Source of the DNA: Candida dubliniensis CD36
Lineage: Eukaryota; Ascomycota; Pichiomycetes; Serinales; Debaryomycetaceae
NCBI RefSeq assembly: GCF_000026945.1
Contig: NC_012860.1
Span: 372,001-436,000, forward strand
Direction of reading: 5' to 3'
Length of the DNA stretch: 64,000 nucleotides
Under the pieces are notes generated by a model. That model was given only the letters and a program-made list of their open reading frames with translations, was not told the DNA's origin and ran no database searches. The first letter of the stretch is position 1. Each line of letters starts with the position of its first letter. The translations under genes were made by a program, and so were the position numbers. This document shows positions 10,807 to 21,343 of this stretch, piece after piece.

Positions 10807-12687
10807 TTATTTAGTAATCGTATTCTCATTACTTGTAGTACCACTATGAAGAAATTCCTCACTTAATCTACTCTTGGAAGGAGCAACACTTGGAGGAACA
10901 TTATCTTCATGGTACAAGCTTCTCATAAATTCTTTTTCATCAGTCCATCTTCGAAGTTTTTTGCCATATATATAAAGTGGAATAGCAAAAAGACTCACAA
11001 ATATTTGAATCCCACCATAAGTAACATAAGCTGCACGATATCCTTCACGATCAGCATATTTATTATTAAATAATGAAAAGCAAAACCCTAATAAATTTTT
11101 CAAAAAATTAAATGATACCAAAGATTCAGCAGCGAAAACTTTGTAAGAATCAACGGCAAAAGTGATGGCTGTAGTTGAAGCCATAGAACTACCAAAAGAC
11201 ATAGCGCCAAAGAAAATCACAGGTGCTATCCATGGATTGTGTACTTGCGATGACCATCCATATCCCATAAGTCCAATAGCAATGAAAAAAGTCGATGGAA
11301 TAATCATAACTAATCTGAATTCAGGTTCATAAACTCCCTTGTTCTTAGAAACAAGGTATCGAACAATTCGATCAGATAATAAACCACAAGTCAAAGAGCC
11401 CAAAATCCCTCCAATAAATGGTGAAATATAAAACAACCCTACTGTCTGCTGGTTATAACCATAAGGTGGATGTCTGAAAATTTCTCCAATGGTTTCAGAA
11501 ATGACAATCAACCATACCACTGCCAACGCATATGTTAAGGACCCAAATAATACTGATGGATAGCAATACAATACAAATGGTCTTAATGCTACCATCCACC
11601 AACTATCTTTAGTGAATCGACCCTGATAAAGTCTGATTTCTTTCCAATAAGAGTTCTTCGTGTGAGGAGTTGCTTGTTGATGTTGATGTTGATGTGATAC
11701 ATCATTAGGATCTGTAATACCCACTGGAGTTTGACCAACTTCTTGTTGTTTTTCAGCAGACTCATTAATAGATGACGATAAACTTTGAACGTCTGTAATA
11801 TTCATTTGTGAAGGACGATGTAATGCAAAAGCATTTGGTCTTTGGGATGGTGGATGATAGGTCGCAACACTTTGAGCCATTTTAGTTTCCTCTAATGATC
11901 TTTTGGAAGGGGTTGGGCTTCTATCCCAAAACGTATCTGGCACAAATAAAAACGTGGCAATCAAATTAAATCCTAAAAACATGGCCAAAATCCAAAATAA
12001 CCAATGTCTATCCAAACTTTGAAATACCAATCCTGATAATAATGGAATGATGTTTTTCCCACCCAACATTAACATTGTGTAAAGCCCCACTCTATAAGCT
12101 CTTTCATGAGCAAAATAAATTTCAGCAATGGTAGAACTTGGTAAGCATTCGGTTGGTGATGCTCCAAACCCAGTGATTACTCTTGCACCCATGAGGTTAC
12201 CAAAATCTTTGGCAGCACCACCCCAAATGGCACCCATCATAAATATAAAAATACCTCCAATATAAACTAATCTCTTACCAAACAATACCGCAGTGGGACT
12301 AGCTATAACTGACCCACATCCCAACGACAACATGAAGCCACCAACTAAATAAGAAATTGTCGTTAACGGTCTATCAAATTCAGTGACTAAAGTATTCATA
12401 CCTGCTGCCAAAAGGGGTGACATCCCACCACCAATAAAACTTTGGAATCCAATAATCAATAAGCAGATGTCACGTTTCCAGACGGGCCAATTTAATGGAT
12501 CATTGGGAGAATCATGGGGTTGCGGGCTCAATATAATACCAGTGGCTGATTTTTTCATCGATTCGTTATCTTCGTCATGATCTTCTGGGTCATCCATCAT
12601 AATAATGGTACCAGTAACTTCTTTAGCAGAAGGTTGTTGTATCCCTAAACGGGACTTTGGATGGGTATGTGTTGTTGTAGTAGACAT
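10807..12687 (-). CDS. HOL4: MFS transporter of the DHA1 type
   Basis: A 626-residue polytopic protein. A hydrophilic N-terminus is followed by the DPLNWPVWKR box, typical of fungal drug:H+ antiporter family proteins, just before the first membrane segment. About 12 transmembrane segments are split by a central loop (about residues 255-345) rich in Ser, Gln and His. The C-terminal tail is cytosolic and polar. I assign HOL4 from family resemblance to S. cerevisiae Hol1 and from its remembered position next to SWI4 in C. albicans; the transported substrate is not evident. It is divergently arranged with SWI4 across a 2.4-kb intergenic region and convergent with the MAK32-like gene. Confidence 0.75.
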   Translation of the reverse strand: MSTTTTHTHPKSRLGIQQPSAKEVTGTIIMMDDPEDHDEDNESMKKSATGIILSPQPHDSPNDPLNWPVWKRDICLLIIGFQSFIGGGMSPLLAAGMNTLVTEFDRPLTTISYLVGGFMLSLGCGSVIASPTAVLFGKRLVYIGGIFIFMMGAIWGGAAKDFGNLMGARVITGFGASPTECLPSSTIAEIYFAHERAYRVGLYTMLMLGGKNIIPLLSGLVFQSLDRHWLFWILAMFLGFNLIATFLFVPDTFWDRSPTPSKRSLEETKMAQSVATYHPPSQRPNAFALHRPSQMNITDVQSLSSSINESAEKQQEVGQTPVGITDPNDVSHQHQHQQATPHTKNSYWKEIRLYQGRFTKDSWWMVALRPFVLYCYPSVLFGSLTYALAVVWLIVISETIGEIFRHPPYGYNQQTVGLFYISPFIGGILGSLTCGLLSDRIVRYLVSKNKGVYEPEFRLVMIIPSTFFIAIGLMGYGWSSQVHNPWIAPVIFFGAMSFGSSMASTTAITFAVDSYKVFAAESLVSFNFLKNLLGFCFSLFNNKYADREGYRAAYVTYGGIQIFVSLFAIPLYIYGKKLRRWTDEKEFMRSLYHEDNVPPSVAPSKSRLSEEFLHSGTTSNENTITK

Positions 12688-13383
12688 GAATAGTTGGAAT
12701 TAAATAAATCAAAAACTAAAACCAAAAAAAGAAAGGAAATCTATAATAGCTGTTGGTCCAGCTTTCTAAATGAAGTAAAAGCAAAGAGGAGGGGTGGACA
12801 GGTAGGTATATTTATATACAATTATTCGATATTAATCAAAAGAAAGGCTGATGTTGTTGGTGCTGTGTCGAGTAAGTTTATAATTTAATGTGAGGCACTG
12901 AGACACGAGTACACAATAAGGAATTTTTAGCTGAAACAGTTGAAAACGGAGAATACACACAGTAAAAAAAAAAAGGAACCAAAGAAAAAAACCAATCTTG
13001 AAATCTGACGAGATGAGGCTGAGGAGGAAAACCAGGGGGGTTAACTTGGTGTATATATATATCTAATATCCTATGAATTGTTTTAATCAATACCACAAAA
13101 GATAAGTGAAGTAGTTGATTTGTTATTGATCATTCAATGAAACTATAACAGACTAAATCAATAACAAATCTAAAGTTTCTCATGATGTAAACACAGATCA
13201 ACCATTGTTTCGTAATAGTTTAGGAATTCTAATTTTCTTTTTTTTAGTTGTTGTTTTGGTTTTGTTTGTTTTGCTATTTTTGTGCATTCTAAGAATAGTG
13301 AAATACGTGATGGTTAAGATACAGTAGTAGTAGTAAATGACAACAATAATGATTCTTATACTTTCCCAGATTGAAAAATCTTT

Positions 13384-13614
13384 TTAGTTTCTCATTGTGT
13401 CCATGACATTCAATGATTTGGCAAAAGAGCAAAAGTTCTTAACATTCTTGGCATTAATACAATTTCTTTTTTTTTTTTTCTTTTCGAATTGGAATGGTTG
13501 GTAGTAACCTTCAATTTTGTTCAATGTTTTGACCTGCTGGCGCCATTTTTCTGGTGTCAGTCTAAGTTGTAGAAGTGGGGTTGGTAGTAATGCGTCGTCG
13601 TCACTTGCTCCCAT
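13384..13614 (-). CDS. Possible small protein, 76 codons, unrecognised
   Basis: ATG at 13614, stop at 13384. The codons used (AGA, TTG, CAA, GAA, CCA) and the mixed amino-acid composition look more like a Candida coding sequence than the AT-rich shadows elsewhere. The central part (LTPEKWRQQVKTLNKIEGYY) is amphipathic. Against it are a Lys run encoded by an A-tract, short length and no recognised homologue. It could be chance or an exon of a larger spliced transcript. Confidence 0.25.
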   Translation of the reverse strand: MGASDDDALLPTPLLQLRLTPEKWRQQVKTLNKIEGYYQPFQFEKKKKKRNCINAKNVKNFCSFAKSLNVMDTMRN

Positions 13615-14707
13615 ATCAGATTAATCTATTGATACGAGACAAAACTTTTTTTTCCTCTTTATCGCTGGCCTTCTTTTGTTTTGTGTTAACAACAATTGGA
13701 CGACCACACAATGAGTTCAGCTCAAAATATATTGTCAATAGATGCATGGATATGTCCCATTCCACACTTGCCACACATTGCAGTATTTCATTTATTCATG
13801 TAACTTAGTGAAAGTTCTTACCAATTTTGTCAACCATTTTGTCACAAATTTGCAAAAGTTGTTTACACAATTTAGAAATACACAAATGTTAACTTATAAT
13901 TCAACTGCTTAAACTTTGTACGCCAAATATTGATGTAAATTCAGTTTTATCAGGATTAAGTTTCGTAAACAAGAAGTCATGTTATTTGGAAGTTAGAGAG
14001 AAAGTGAACGTGGCTGTAGTGGATTCTATTGTTCGGAGAATAAACAGAAACCTTAAACTGTAAACATTGCATCAGCGATTGTCCATTCTTATTTAGCTTT
14101 CCTTCTGGAAGAAGGTTCAAATGTTCTATCGCGGACTTGGTTGACTTGACGTTCTTTATATTCCATCTCGCTAAGACAGTTTGATCTTTATTGTCAAACT
14201 TAAATATTGATTTTTGCTTCTAGATCAAGACTATAGTATCTATAATTATTAGTAAAGGAAATGTAATTTCAAAAGTTATATTTGGATTATTACTATAAAA
14301 TAATGTGGTTTTGGTTTTTTAAAAGAGAGCTGATTGCCACTTTTTTTCAAATAATTTGGTTGCAATTATATCAATAAAAATTTAAACCACCACAACTTAC
14401 GACTCAAACAACCCTAATGCAACGTTATTTACCTAGCAATTAAATAAGGATAAACTGGTAACTCAATTAATAAACTCATACGATGCAAATTTTCAATCCA
14501 TATTTGAGCCAATTTACTTGTTCTACTCAAATATGAATAAGCTGAACAGAAACAATCCAATTTCTAAACAAACAACAATACATTAGTATGACTAGTAACT
14601 ACTTACAGCTTCTTATCTAATTATGAACTACTATTTGTTAATTACACACTTTCTAACACCATTTTTATCGAACGATCTGATCAACACAATGAATAATAGA
14701 ATATTAT

Positions 14708-14741
14708 ACGCGTATCAATTTGGGAATGGTAGCGCACGCGT
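14708..14741. promoter_or_regulatory. Two MCB elements upstream of SWI4
   Basis: Two exact, palindromic ACGCGT hexamers at 14708-14713 and 14736-14741, 22 bp apart. ACGCGT is the MluI cell-cycle box bound by APSES factors of the MBF/SBF family, and it is enriched at G1/S promoters of Candida as well as Saccharomyces. Their position 5' of a gene that encodes such a factor suggests autoregulation; this is inferred and untested. Confidence 0.65.
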
Positions 14742-15074
14742 CTCATTTTATTTTTTTTTTTTACTGAATGGGGTGGTTAGAAGGAAAAAATAAGGCGAGC
14801 GGAATAGCCCCAAATGGAAGTCAATTTAAATTAATATTTGGGCCACAACAAAAGAAAAATTTTCTGTTTTACTTAGAAAACTGTCTCACTCTCACACTCA
14901 CTATAATACCAAAATCTTTTTCTTTTATCAACATTTCCAAAATTTATTAAGGTTTTATTTTTTTTTTTTTTTTGGACAAATTCAATCTCAGATTCATCGA
15001 TTGTTTATATCCCCAACACTTTATTACGTTATATATCATTTTGATACTTCATTGATCATTACAATTACTACATA

Positions 15075-18000
15075 ATGTCTGAACCTCCCCAAGTATTTCG
15101 AGCTACTTACTCAAATGTATGTTTTATACCAATGTTTCTTAACTTCATTTTTTGACTTTTTCTATCTGTGTCGAAAAAAAAAACATCTCCATATCCAGAA
15201 TTCCCATTGTTGATACAGATGACGCGTCATACACCAAAGTTTTGAACCAGTACTAACATATTACAATATAGACCGAAGTGTACGAATGCATAATGAACGA
15301 TTACTCAATCATGAGAAGATGTAAAGACGATTGGGTCAATGCTACACAGATTTTGAAATGTTGTAATTTTCCAAAAGCAAAACGAACCAAAATTTTAGAA
15401 AAAGGTGTACAACAAGGATTACACGAAAAAGTCCAAGGTGGATTTGGACGTTTTCAAGGTACATGGATTCCACTAGAAGATGCCCGTAGATTGGCAGAAT
15501 CATATGGAGTCACTCAAGAACTAGCTCCAGTATTGTTTTTAGATTTCAGCGATCCCAATTTGATTATTCCTAGAAAAGAAAAGCCAGCTAGCAAAGAACC
15601 AGCTGCTGCTAAAAGAAAATATATGAAAAAGGCCAAACAACCAGGTGACCCTCCACGAAGATATAAAACAGGGAAAAAGGCAGCTTTGCAGGCGGCAGAA
15701 GAAGCGGCAGCGGCGGCAGCGGCAGCGGCAGCAGCAGCAGCAGGCGTTACTGGACCCGGGAATACGCTCCCAATAACGACATCTGCGTCAGGAATCGTTT
15801 CGCAATTGCCAGCCACAAACCCACCAGGTGTTGCAATTCAAGGTAATCCTCAAATACAGACAGGTCAAATACACAATGTAATATCATCTCAGGACACTTT
15901 TAATTCCATATCAAGACAGAATTCTTACATCCAGCCAGCGGCCCAACAATTGCCTCACATGTATAATATGTCTCAGTCGACTCCGGTATCATCTCAGCAA
16001 GTGATTGAGAATGGAAATACGTTAATGGGAACGTCCAATGGTGGTTTTGGCCAACCTGAATTTCAACCAGTGGGTAATAACAATATGCCAGCTTATCCAA
16101 ACGATATTCAGAACTTTCAGATGTTCCAAAGAATGCAACAACAACAGCAACAACAACAAATGCCAACTCAGCAAAGGTTTTTCCAAAACGGATCTGCGCC
16201 TAACCCCATTCCTCAACAAATTTTACACCAAGGAAAAGTGCTGTCTTCGCAATCATCAAATGATAGCAATTGGTCATTTAGCAACACGCAAAAAGATAGC
16301 GACACCTCAATAAACTCAACTTCAGAGGAACCACGAAAGATGCAATTACAAGAGCCTAGTCCACAAGCCGATAATGGCTATGCAGCCCAATTATTACGCT
16401 TTTTCAGTGAAGACAATGTTGACATACCTTATTTTGTCATTTATCCACCGGCAGATTTCAATATTAATGATCCGATAGATGATGAAGGCCACACACCATT
16501 GCATTGGGCTGCATCCATTGGTAACTTTGAAATGATCCATTTGTTATTGTCAAAAGGGGCCAATCCTCTTGTAGTGAATAATTTTGGTTTAAACCCATTG
16601 TCTAAACTAATATCATTTAATAACTGTTTTGAATTAAAAAATTTCCCTACAGTTTTGGATGATTTGGAATTATGTTTGATAAACACCGATATCAATGGAA
16701 GGACGCCTTTACATTATTTGTGCCAATTTGCAAAGTCTAAAACCAAGAATGATAGCTTGGTTTATTATTTGAAAGTTATATTGAACAAGTTAACCATTTT
16801 GTCCAATCAAAGTCAAGTGAGACAAATCAATTTGATGAAGAATGTATTAGACCATCAAGATGTACATGGTGACACTTGTTTGCATATTGCTGTGAGATCT
16901 GGAAATATCAATATTGTGAAAATATTGTTGCAGTACGGGGCTATGGATGATTTGGAAAATATAAATCGTGAAACAGCTAGACAACTTATTACCCAATGCA
17001 ATCTTATACCAAATTACACACAAGTGGATGCGGCACAAATGGCATATCAAAACCAAATGCAATTAGGAATGGGTAACTATCTGAATTACAATGTGAACAA
17101 CAATGCTATGAATAATAACGATAGTAACAATAATATCCCAGTTGTTCCCGGCTTAGCCACGCCTATACAATCAACTTTCACTAAAGTAGAAACTCCTGAT
17201 ACACAGAGGACAACTGTTCAAGAAGACGATATGGACGATGACAATGAAAGCGTTGTGGCAAGAGTTGATAAGAAACATTTAGAAGCTTTAACAGACAACA
17301 AAGAGAACATCTTTACCGAGAAACATTTTGACAACATTTCTACTCCAATAAATAAAAAGCAGAATCATATTAACTTACATCACCCGTTAGCAGTTATTTC
17401 AGAAGTTGAAACAGCAACAACTAGCAATTCTGTATCAGAAACCCCTGTGCCATTACAAGACGGAAAAAACCAAAGAAAGCAACAACAACAACAACAAGAG
17501 ACACCACTTCCACTTCCGCTTTCACTACCATTGCCACTACCAAAACAACGACAAGAAGAAGGAGAAGTATCCTCAGATGGGTCTACACCTCATTTCTATC
17601 ACCCTCATCCACCTAAGTTAAACGATGAAGGGAAGATAGAAGATAGTGAAGATAACGTTGAACCTAAATTGCCAATGTCAGATTTATCTTCGATGATATC
17701 TGGTATGATTAATTCTTTGTCTCATACATATTCCGACGATTCAGCAAAATTGGATTTAGAAATCTCCAAGTTGAAGGAGTCTATTAACTTAAAGCAACAA
17801 GAAAACCAAGAATCATTAACTAGAGTTCAAAAACTTCTAATTAATTCTGGAATACAAGAACCGCAGATTGAATCTATTGAACAAGGTCAAGGGTTGATTA
17901 TTGAAACAATTGAAGTTTGTGAGAGAACAATAAAAGAAAAGGAACAGGAGTTATTAAAGGTTTTGCAACATAATCAATCTATTGAGTTAGCCAAACTAGT

Positions 18001-18301
18001 TGAGCAACAAGAATCAAAATATTTGGAAGAAGACAAAAAGAATCATTTTGAAAATAGTCATAATAGAGATGACGATTTAATAGATCAAAGCCGAATTGAT
18101 GATGCCATTGAATTGAGTCGATTACAACTTGAACGTAATCGATTGGTCAATGAAATAGTGATCCACACAAAGTCTTTTGGAATCGATGATAAGATGTATA
18201 AATATAGAAAATTGCTCAGTTTGAGTTGCGGTGTTAAGGTTGAAGAAATTGACAGTTTAATAGATGGAATTGCTGAATCATTGACAGAAGGTATGACGTG
18301 A
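15075..18301 (+). CDS. SWI4: SBF/MBF-type APSES transcription factor
   Basis: DNA-binding subunit of the G1/S transcription complex. Exon 1 is 15075-15116 (14 codons, MSEPPQVF...) and exon 2 is 15272-18301, giving 1023 residues. The APSES/KilA-N domain fills roughly residues 10-110, with the hallmark stretches KDDWVNATQILK, KRTKILEK and HEKVQGGFGRFQGTW. It is followed by a basic region, an 11-plus Ala run and Gln-rich linkers. Ankyrin repeats lie around residues 415-580 (HTPLHWAAS, RTPLHYLC, DTCLHIAV). The C-terminus is predicted coiled coil, where Swi6 binds in the family. Several short repeats (GCG/GCA, CAA) make length variation likely. SWI4 rather than MBP1 is chosen from the remembered locus and the RFQGTWIPL form; the family itself is certain. 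Confidence 0.88.
15117..15271 (+). other. SWI4 intron
   Basis: 155-nt intron with donor GTATGT (15117), branch point TACTAAC (15251-15257) and acceptor TAG ending at 15271. Splicing joins codon 14 (Asn) to ThrGluValTyrGluCys in phase 0 and restores the complete APSES N-terminus. The intron contains ACGCGT at 15222-15227 inside a 12-bp perfect palindrome (15219-15230). Confidence 0.9.
15692..15741 (+). repeat. GCN repeat encoding polyalanine in SWI4
   Basis: Consecutive GCG/GCA codons encode a long Ala run after the APSES domain and basic linker. Mixed GCG and GCA codons mean that slippage is slower than at a pure repeat, but length polymorphism is likely. Confidence 0.85.
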
Positions 18302-18746
18302 TTATGATTCATTGGATGAAAATATCAACAACAATAAAAGAGAGGACAAATTCACTTTATTAGATGACTTGATGTAGCTAATATGGACAAACAATAATTA
18401 TAATGTGTTTAGAATAATTGTAATAATATGTTTAAATTTATCGTATTTACAAAGCATAACTGATCCTTCTAAATATTTCTCAAATGAGCTGAGGAGTCTC
18501 TTATGTCTATACCTTTGGCCAGCTCTAGGCCAACAGGCTATTGATTCTATTTATTGATCAACCTCACTCACTCTTAGGAAGATGTGAAACTATAGTGCAT
18601 TCATTCAAAACTCAACCAAAGGAAAAAAAAAAAAAAAAAACACCAAAAAAGAAAACACACATACAAACAAAAACCGATATAAATAAAAGTAATTTTACAA
18701 CATCTTATTTTGAAAAACCACACAAGACCATCAGACATCAAACATA
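18302..18746. other. Intergenic downstream of SWI4
   Basis: Tandem spacer of about 445 bp with a long A-run (about 18625-18642) near the following start codon. No gene or RNA feature was recognised. Confidence 0.5.
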
Positions 18747-19427
18747 ATGGTAAAAACTTCTCTGTATAAGAAACAAAAACTATCCTCAAGGAGTCGTAAT
18801 ATAAACCAAGAAGAACCTTTATTTCCTCCCACCAAATATGAAAAATCCAAGGCAACTTTGAAACATTTCCCATCATCAATCGTCAATGGGATCACTGCAG
18901 AAGGAGGGTTATATTCATTAACATTTAAGTCAATAAACTGCGCTTCATTTGTTGAAAATAATGAATTAATGAAAAGTGTGTTTAAAGTACCAAAGTTGGA
19001 ATTATCAAAATTAACTGACAATGATGATGTCGCTAAGTTGAAAAATTGGAAACAAACTTTAGAAAACGATATTAATGAATTAAAAAAATCCAATTCAACC
19101 GTTGCTTATAAGGATATTGTTAGTGATTTACAAAATGAATTACAAATTGATTTAGAAAATAATGGAAACGGCTTAACCCAATTTGGTGAAAAACTCATTG
19201 ATCGTTTTGCAGTGAATCTAATTACTAATAATGGTAGTTACAAAATTGTTCCAGATGTGATATTACCAGGTCTACAGGTTGACAAGTTTGAAGATGTGAC
19301 TAACCCGGACTTATCAATGTATGAAAAGAAAACAGTGCCAGACACTCCAAACGAAGAAAAGGAAGAAACAGGAAATAAACAAGACACAGAAGTCAAAAAA
19401 GATGCAGAAACTGAACAAAAAGATTAG
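18747..19427 (+). CDS. Unrecognised protein, 226 residues
   Basis: Function not recognised. The N-terminus is basic (MVKTSLYKKQKLSSRSR). The middle (about residues 85-145) is charged and probably helical. A block near residues 145-175 (FGEKLIDRFAVNLI and VPDVILPGL) looks structured, and the last 35 residues are a disordered Glu/Lys/Asp-rich tail. There are no Cys pairs, signal peptide or membrane segments. The reading frame is intact, starts at the first ATG and has typical Candida codon use, so it is very likely a real gene. It lies in tandem behind SWI4 and converges on the broken aldehyde dehydrogenase gene, 124 bp away. Confidence 0.7.
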   Translation: MVKTSLYKKQKLSSRSRNINQEEPLFPPTKYEKSKATLKHFPSSIVNGITAEGGLYSLTFKSINCASFVENNELMKSVFKVPKLELSKLTDNDDVAKLKNWKQTLENDINELKKSNSTVAYKDIVSDLQNELQIDLENNGNGLTQFGEKLIDRFAVNLITNNGSYKIVPDVILPGLQVDKFEDVTNPDLSMYEKKTVPDTPNEEKEETGNKQDTEVKKDAETEQKD

Positions 19428-19551
19428 AATGAAGTGGAGCAAACATCTCAAGCTACAAGCACATAAATCTCTTTAATTAGAAATAAGCGTTATTTTGTCA
19501 TTGATTGTAATATATATACACCCAGTTAAAGAAATAGCAACAAACCAATGG

Positions 19552-21081
19552 CTAATTCTCGATCCCACCAAGTACGGCACTTTTGATAATCAAATAATCA
19601 TCGACTCCAAATTTGGACCCTTCTCTGCCAAAACCAGACTCACCAACACCACCGAACGGCAAGGCTGCTTCAGATATAGCCCCCGTATTCACACCCAACA
19701 TCCCAACATTGAGTGCTTCAGCGATATTAAAAACTTTGGCCACATCGTTGGCATAAAAATAACCAGCAAGTCCAACGGTAGTATCATTAGCCATATTGAT
19801 AACTTCATCGTCTGTCTTAAACTTAATCAATGGTGCTACTGGACCAAATGTTTCTTCTTGTGTGATCAACATTTCCGTAGTAACATCACCCAATACTGTC
19901 AAATCATGGAAATTTTCCCCCAAATCAGGACGTTTTGACCCTCCCAACAAAATGGTTGCCCCTTTATCGACTGCATCTTCAATGTGTTGTCTCACTTTTT
20001 TCATTGATCTATCATGAATAACCGGTCCATGAGTTACACCCGAAGCTAATGGATTCCCCAACACAGTTTCATTTTTCAATTTATCAACAAATTTCTCTGC
20101 AAACTCATCATAGATTTTCTCATGGACAAAAATCCTATTAGCACAAACACATGTTTGACCACTAGATCTGAATTTTGATGTAATTGCACCATTAACAGCT
20201 TTGTCAACATCAACATCATCAAATGCAATAAAAGGAGCATTACCACCTAATTCAAATGAAAGTTTTTTTAAAGTCGACGCAGATTGATTCATCAATATCT
20301 TACCTACTGGTGTTGACCCGGTAAATGATACTTTTTTGACCAAAGGATGTTCAGTTAGGTATTTACCCAGACCAGAAGCATCAGAAGATGGCAAAACATT
20401 GATAACTCCTGGTGGGAACCCTGCCTCTTCTGCTAAAAACGCCAAGGCAGTAGCTGACAATGGTGTTTCTGAAGCTGGTTTGATAACGGCGGTACAACCA
20501 GTAGCAATTGCTGCTCCTAATTTACGTGTAATCATTGCCAATGGGAAATTCCATGGAGTCAAAATCCCACAAACCCCAATTGGTTACTTAAATGTCAAGA
20601 TTCTATTAGCCCCATTAGCAGAGGGGATAATATCACCATATATCCGAGGAGCTTCTTCAGAAAACCATTGGAAGAATGATGCTGCATAATTGACTTCACC
20701 CAAGGCATCAGCATAAGGTTTCCCGTTTTCTAAAACCACCAATTTCGCCAAATCATCTTTGTTGGAAATCATCAAATTGTATAATTTCAAAAGTAGTTCA
20801 GACCGATACCGGCCCGTTGTATTTCTGAATTTTTTGAACGCAATATCTGCTGATTCAATGGCAGAGTTAAAATCTTCTTCGGACATAGATTGCATAGTTG
20901 CCAATTCACTTTCAGGATTTGGATATAATGCTGGATTGGTCACGCTAAAGGTTTCTCCGGACGAACTGGGAACCCATTTCCCATTGATATAACCTTCAGT
21001 CTTCACAAGATTAGGGTTCGAAAGTGTTCCTAATACTTTTTTTGAAGACTCAATAGTTGAATATAATCTCTTTGTAATCAT
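19552..21081 (-). pseudogene. Succinate-semialdehyde dehydrogenase (UGA2-like), one in-frame stop
   Basis: NAD(P)-dependent aldehyde dehydrogenase family, closest to succinate-semialdehyde dehydrogenase of the GABA shunt. From ATG 21081 (MITKRLYSTIESSKK, mitochondrial-presequence-like) the frame runs 509 sense or stop codons to 19552. It is interrupted only by TAA at 20586-20584, codon 166, directly before PIGVCGILTPWNFPLAM. Relatives usually have Gln or Glu there, so a CAA-to-TAA change is the simplest explanation. Everything downstream is preserved: the FELGGNAPF glutamate motif and GQTCVCANR with the catalytic Cys at about codon 311. The predicted product lacks the active site. This may be a recent null, one allele of a heterozygous locus, or a sequencing error. 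An in-frame ATG at 21165 would add 28 residues. Confidence 0.85.
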
Positions 21082-21343
21082 TGTTGACTCAATATGAAAT
21101 TGCAATTGTTCCCAAAAACCCGAATTATGGATAACAAGAGTGGATTGAATTTTATGAAAGTTCAAGATTGCTTTGTTTTCTGGGGGGAGAAGCGATTTAG
21201 TGTACTGGCGAAAATCAAAGGAGAATCTGTGCAGAATAAGCGGATAATTACTACTTTAAGGTTGCGAAAAAGAGTGAAGCAAGAATATATGCACATGTGT
21301 ATTTCTATACCCTATAATTTTTTTTTGTTTTGACTATGACTCT

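Larger units (their letters stand above)
12688..15074. other. Long divergent intergenic region HOL4/SWI4
   Basis: About 2.4 kb between divergent genes. It contains two exact MCB hexamers (ACGCGT) at 14708-14713 and 14736-14741, about 335-365 bp upstream of the SWI4 start. It also holds a possible small reading frame on the minus strand at 13384-13614 and several T-runs. A 60-codon open frame at 14768-14950 could be an upstream ORF if SWI4 transcripts start that far upstream. The size suits a heavily regulated promoter and long leader. Confidence 0.55.

Noticed and set aside
21085..21091. TGACTCA (Gcn4-type site) before the aldehyde dehydrogenase gene
   Set aside because: It is 4 bp from the start codon and lies within the longer open frame, so a promoter role is unlikely.
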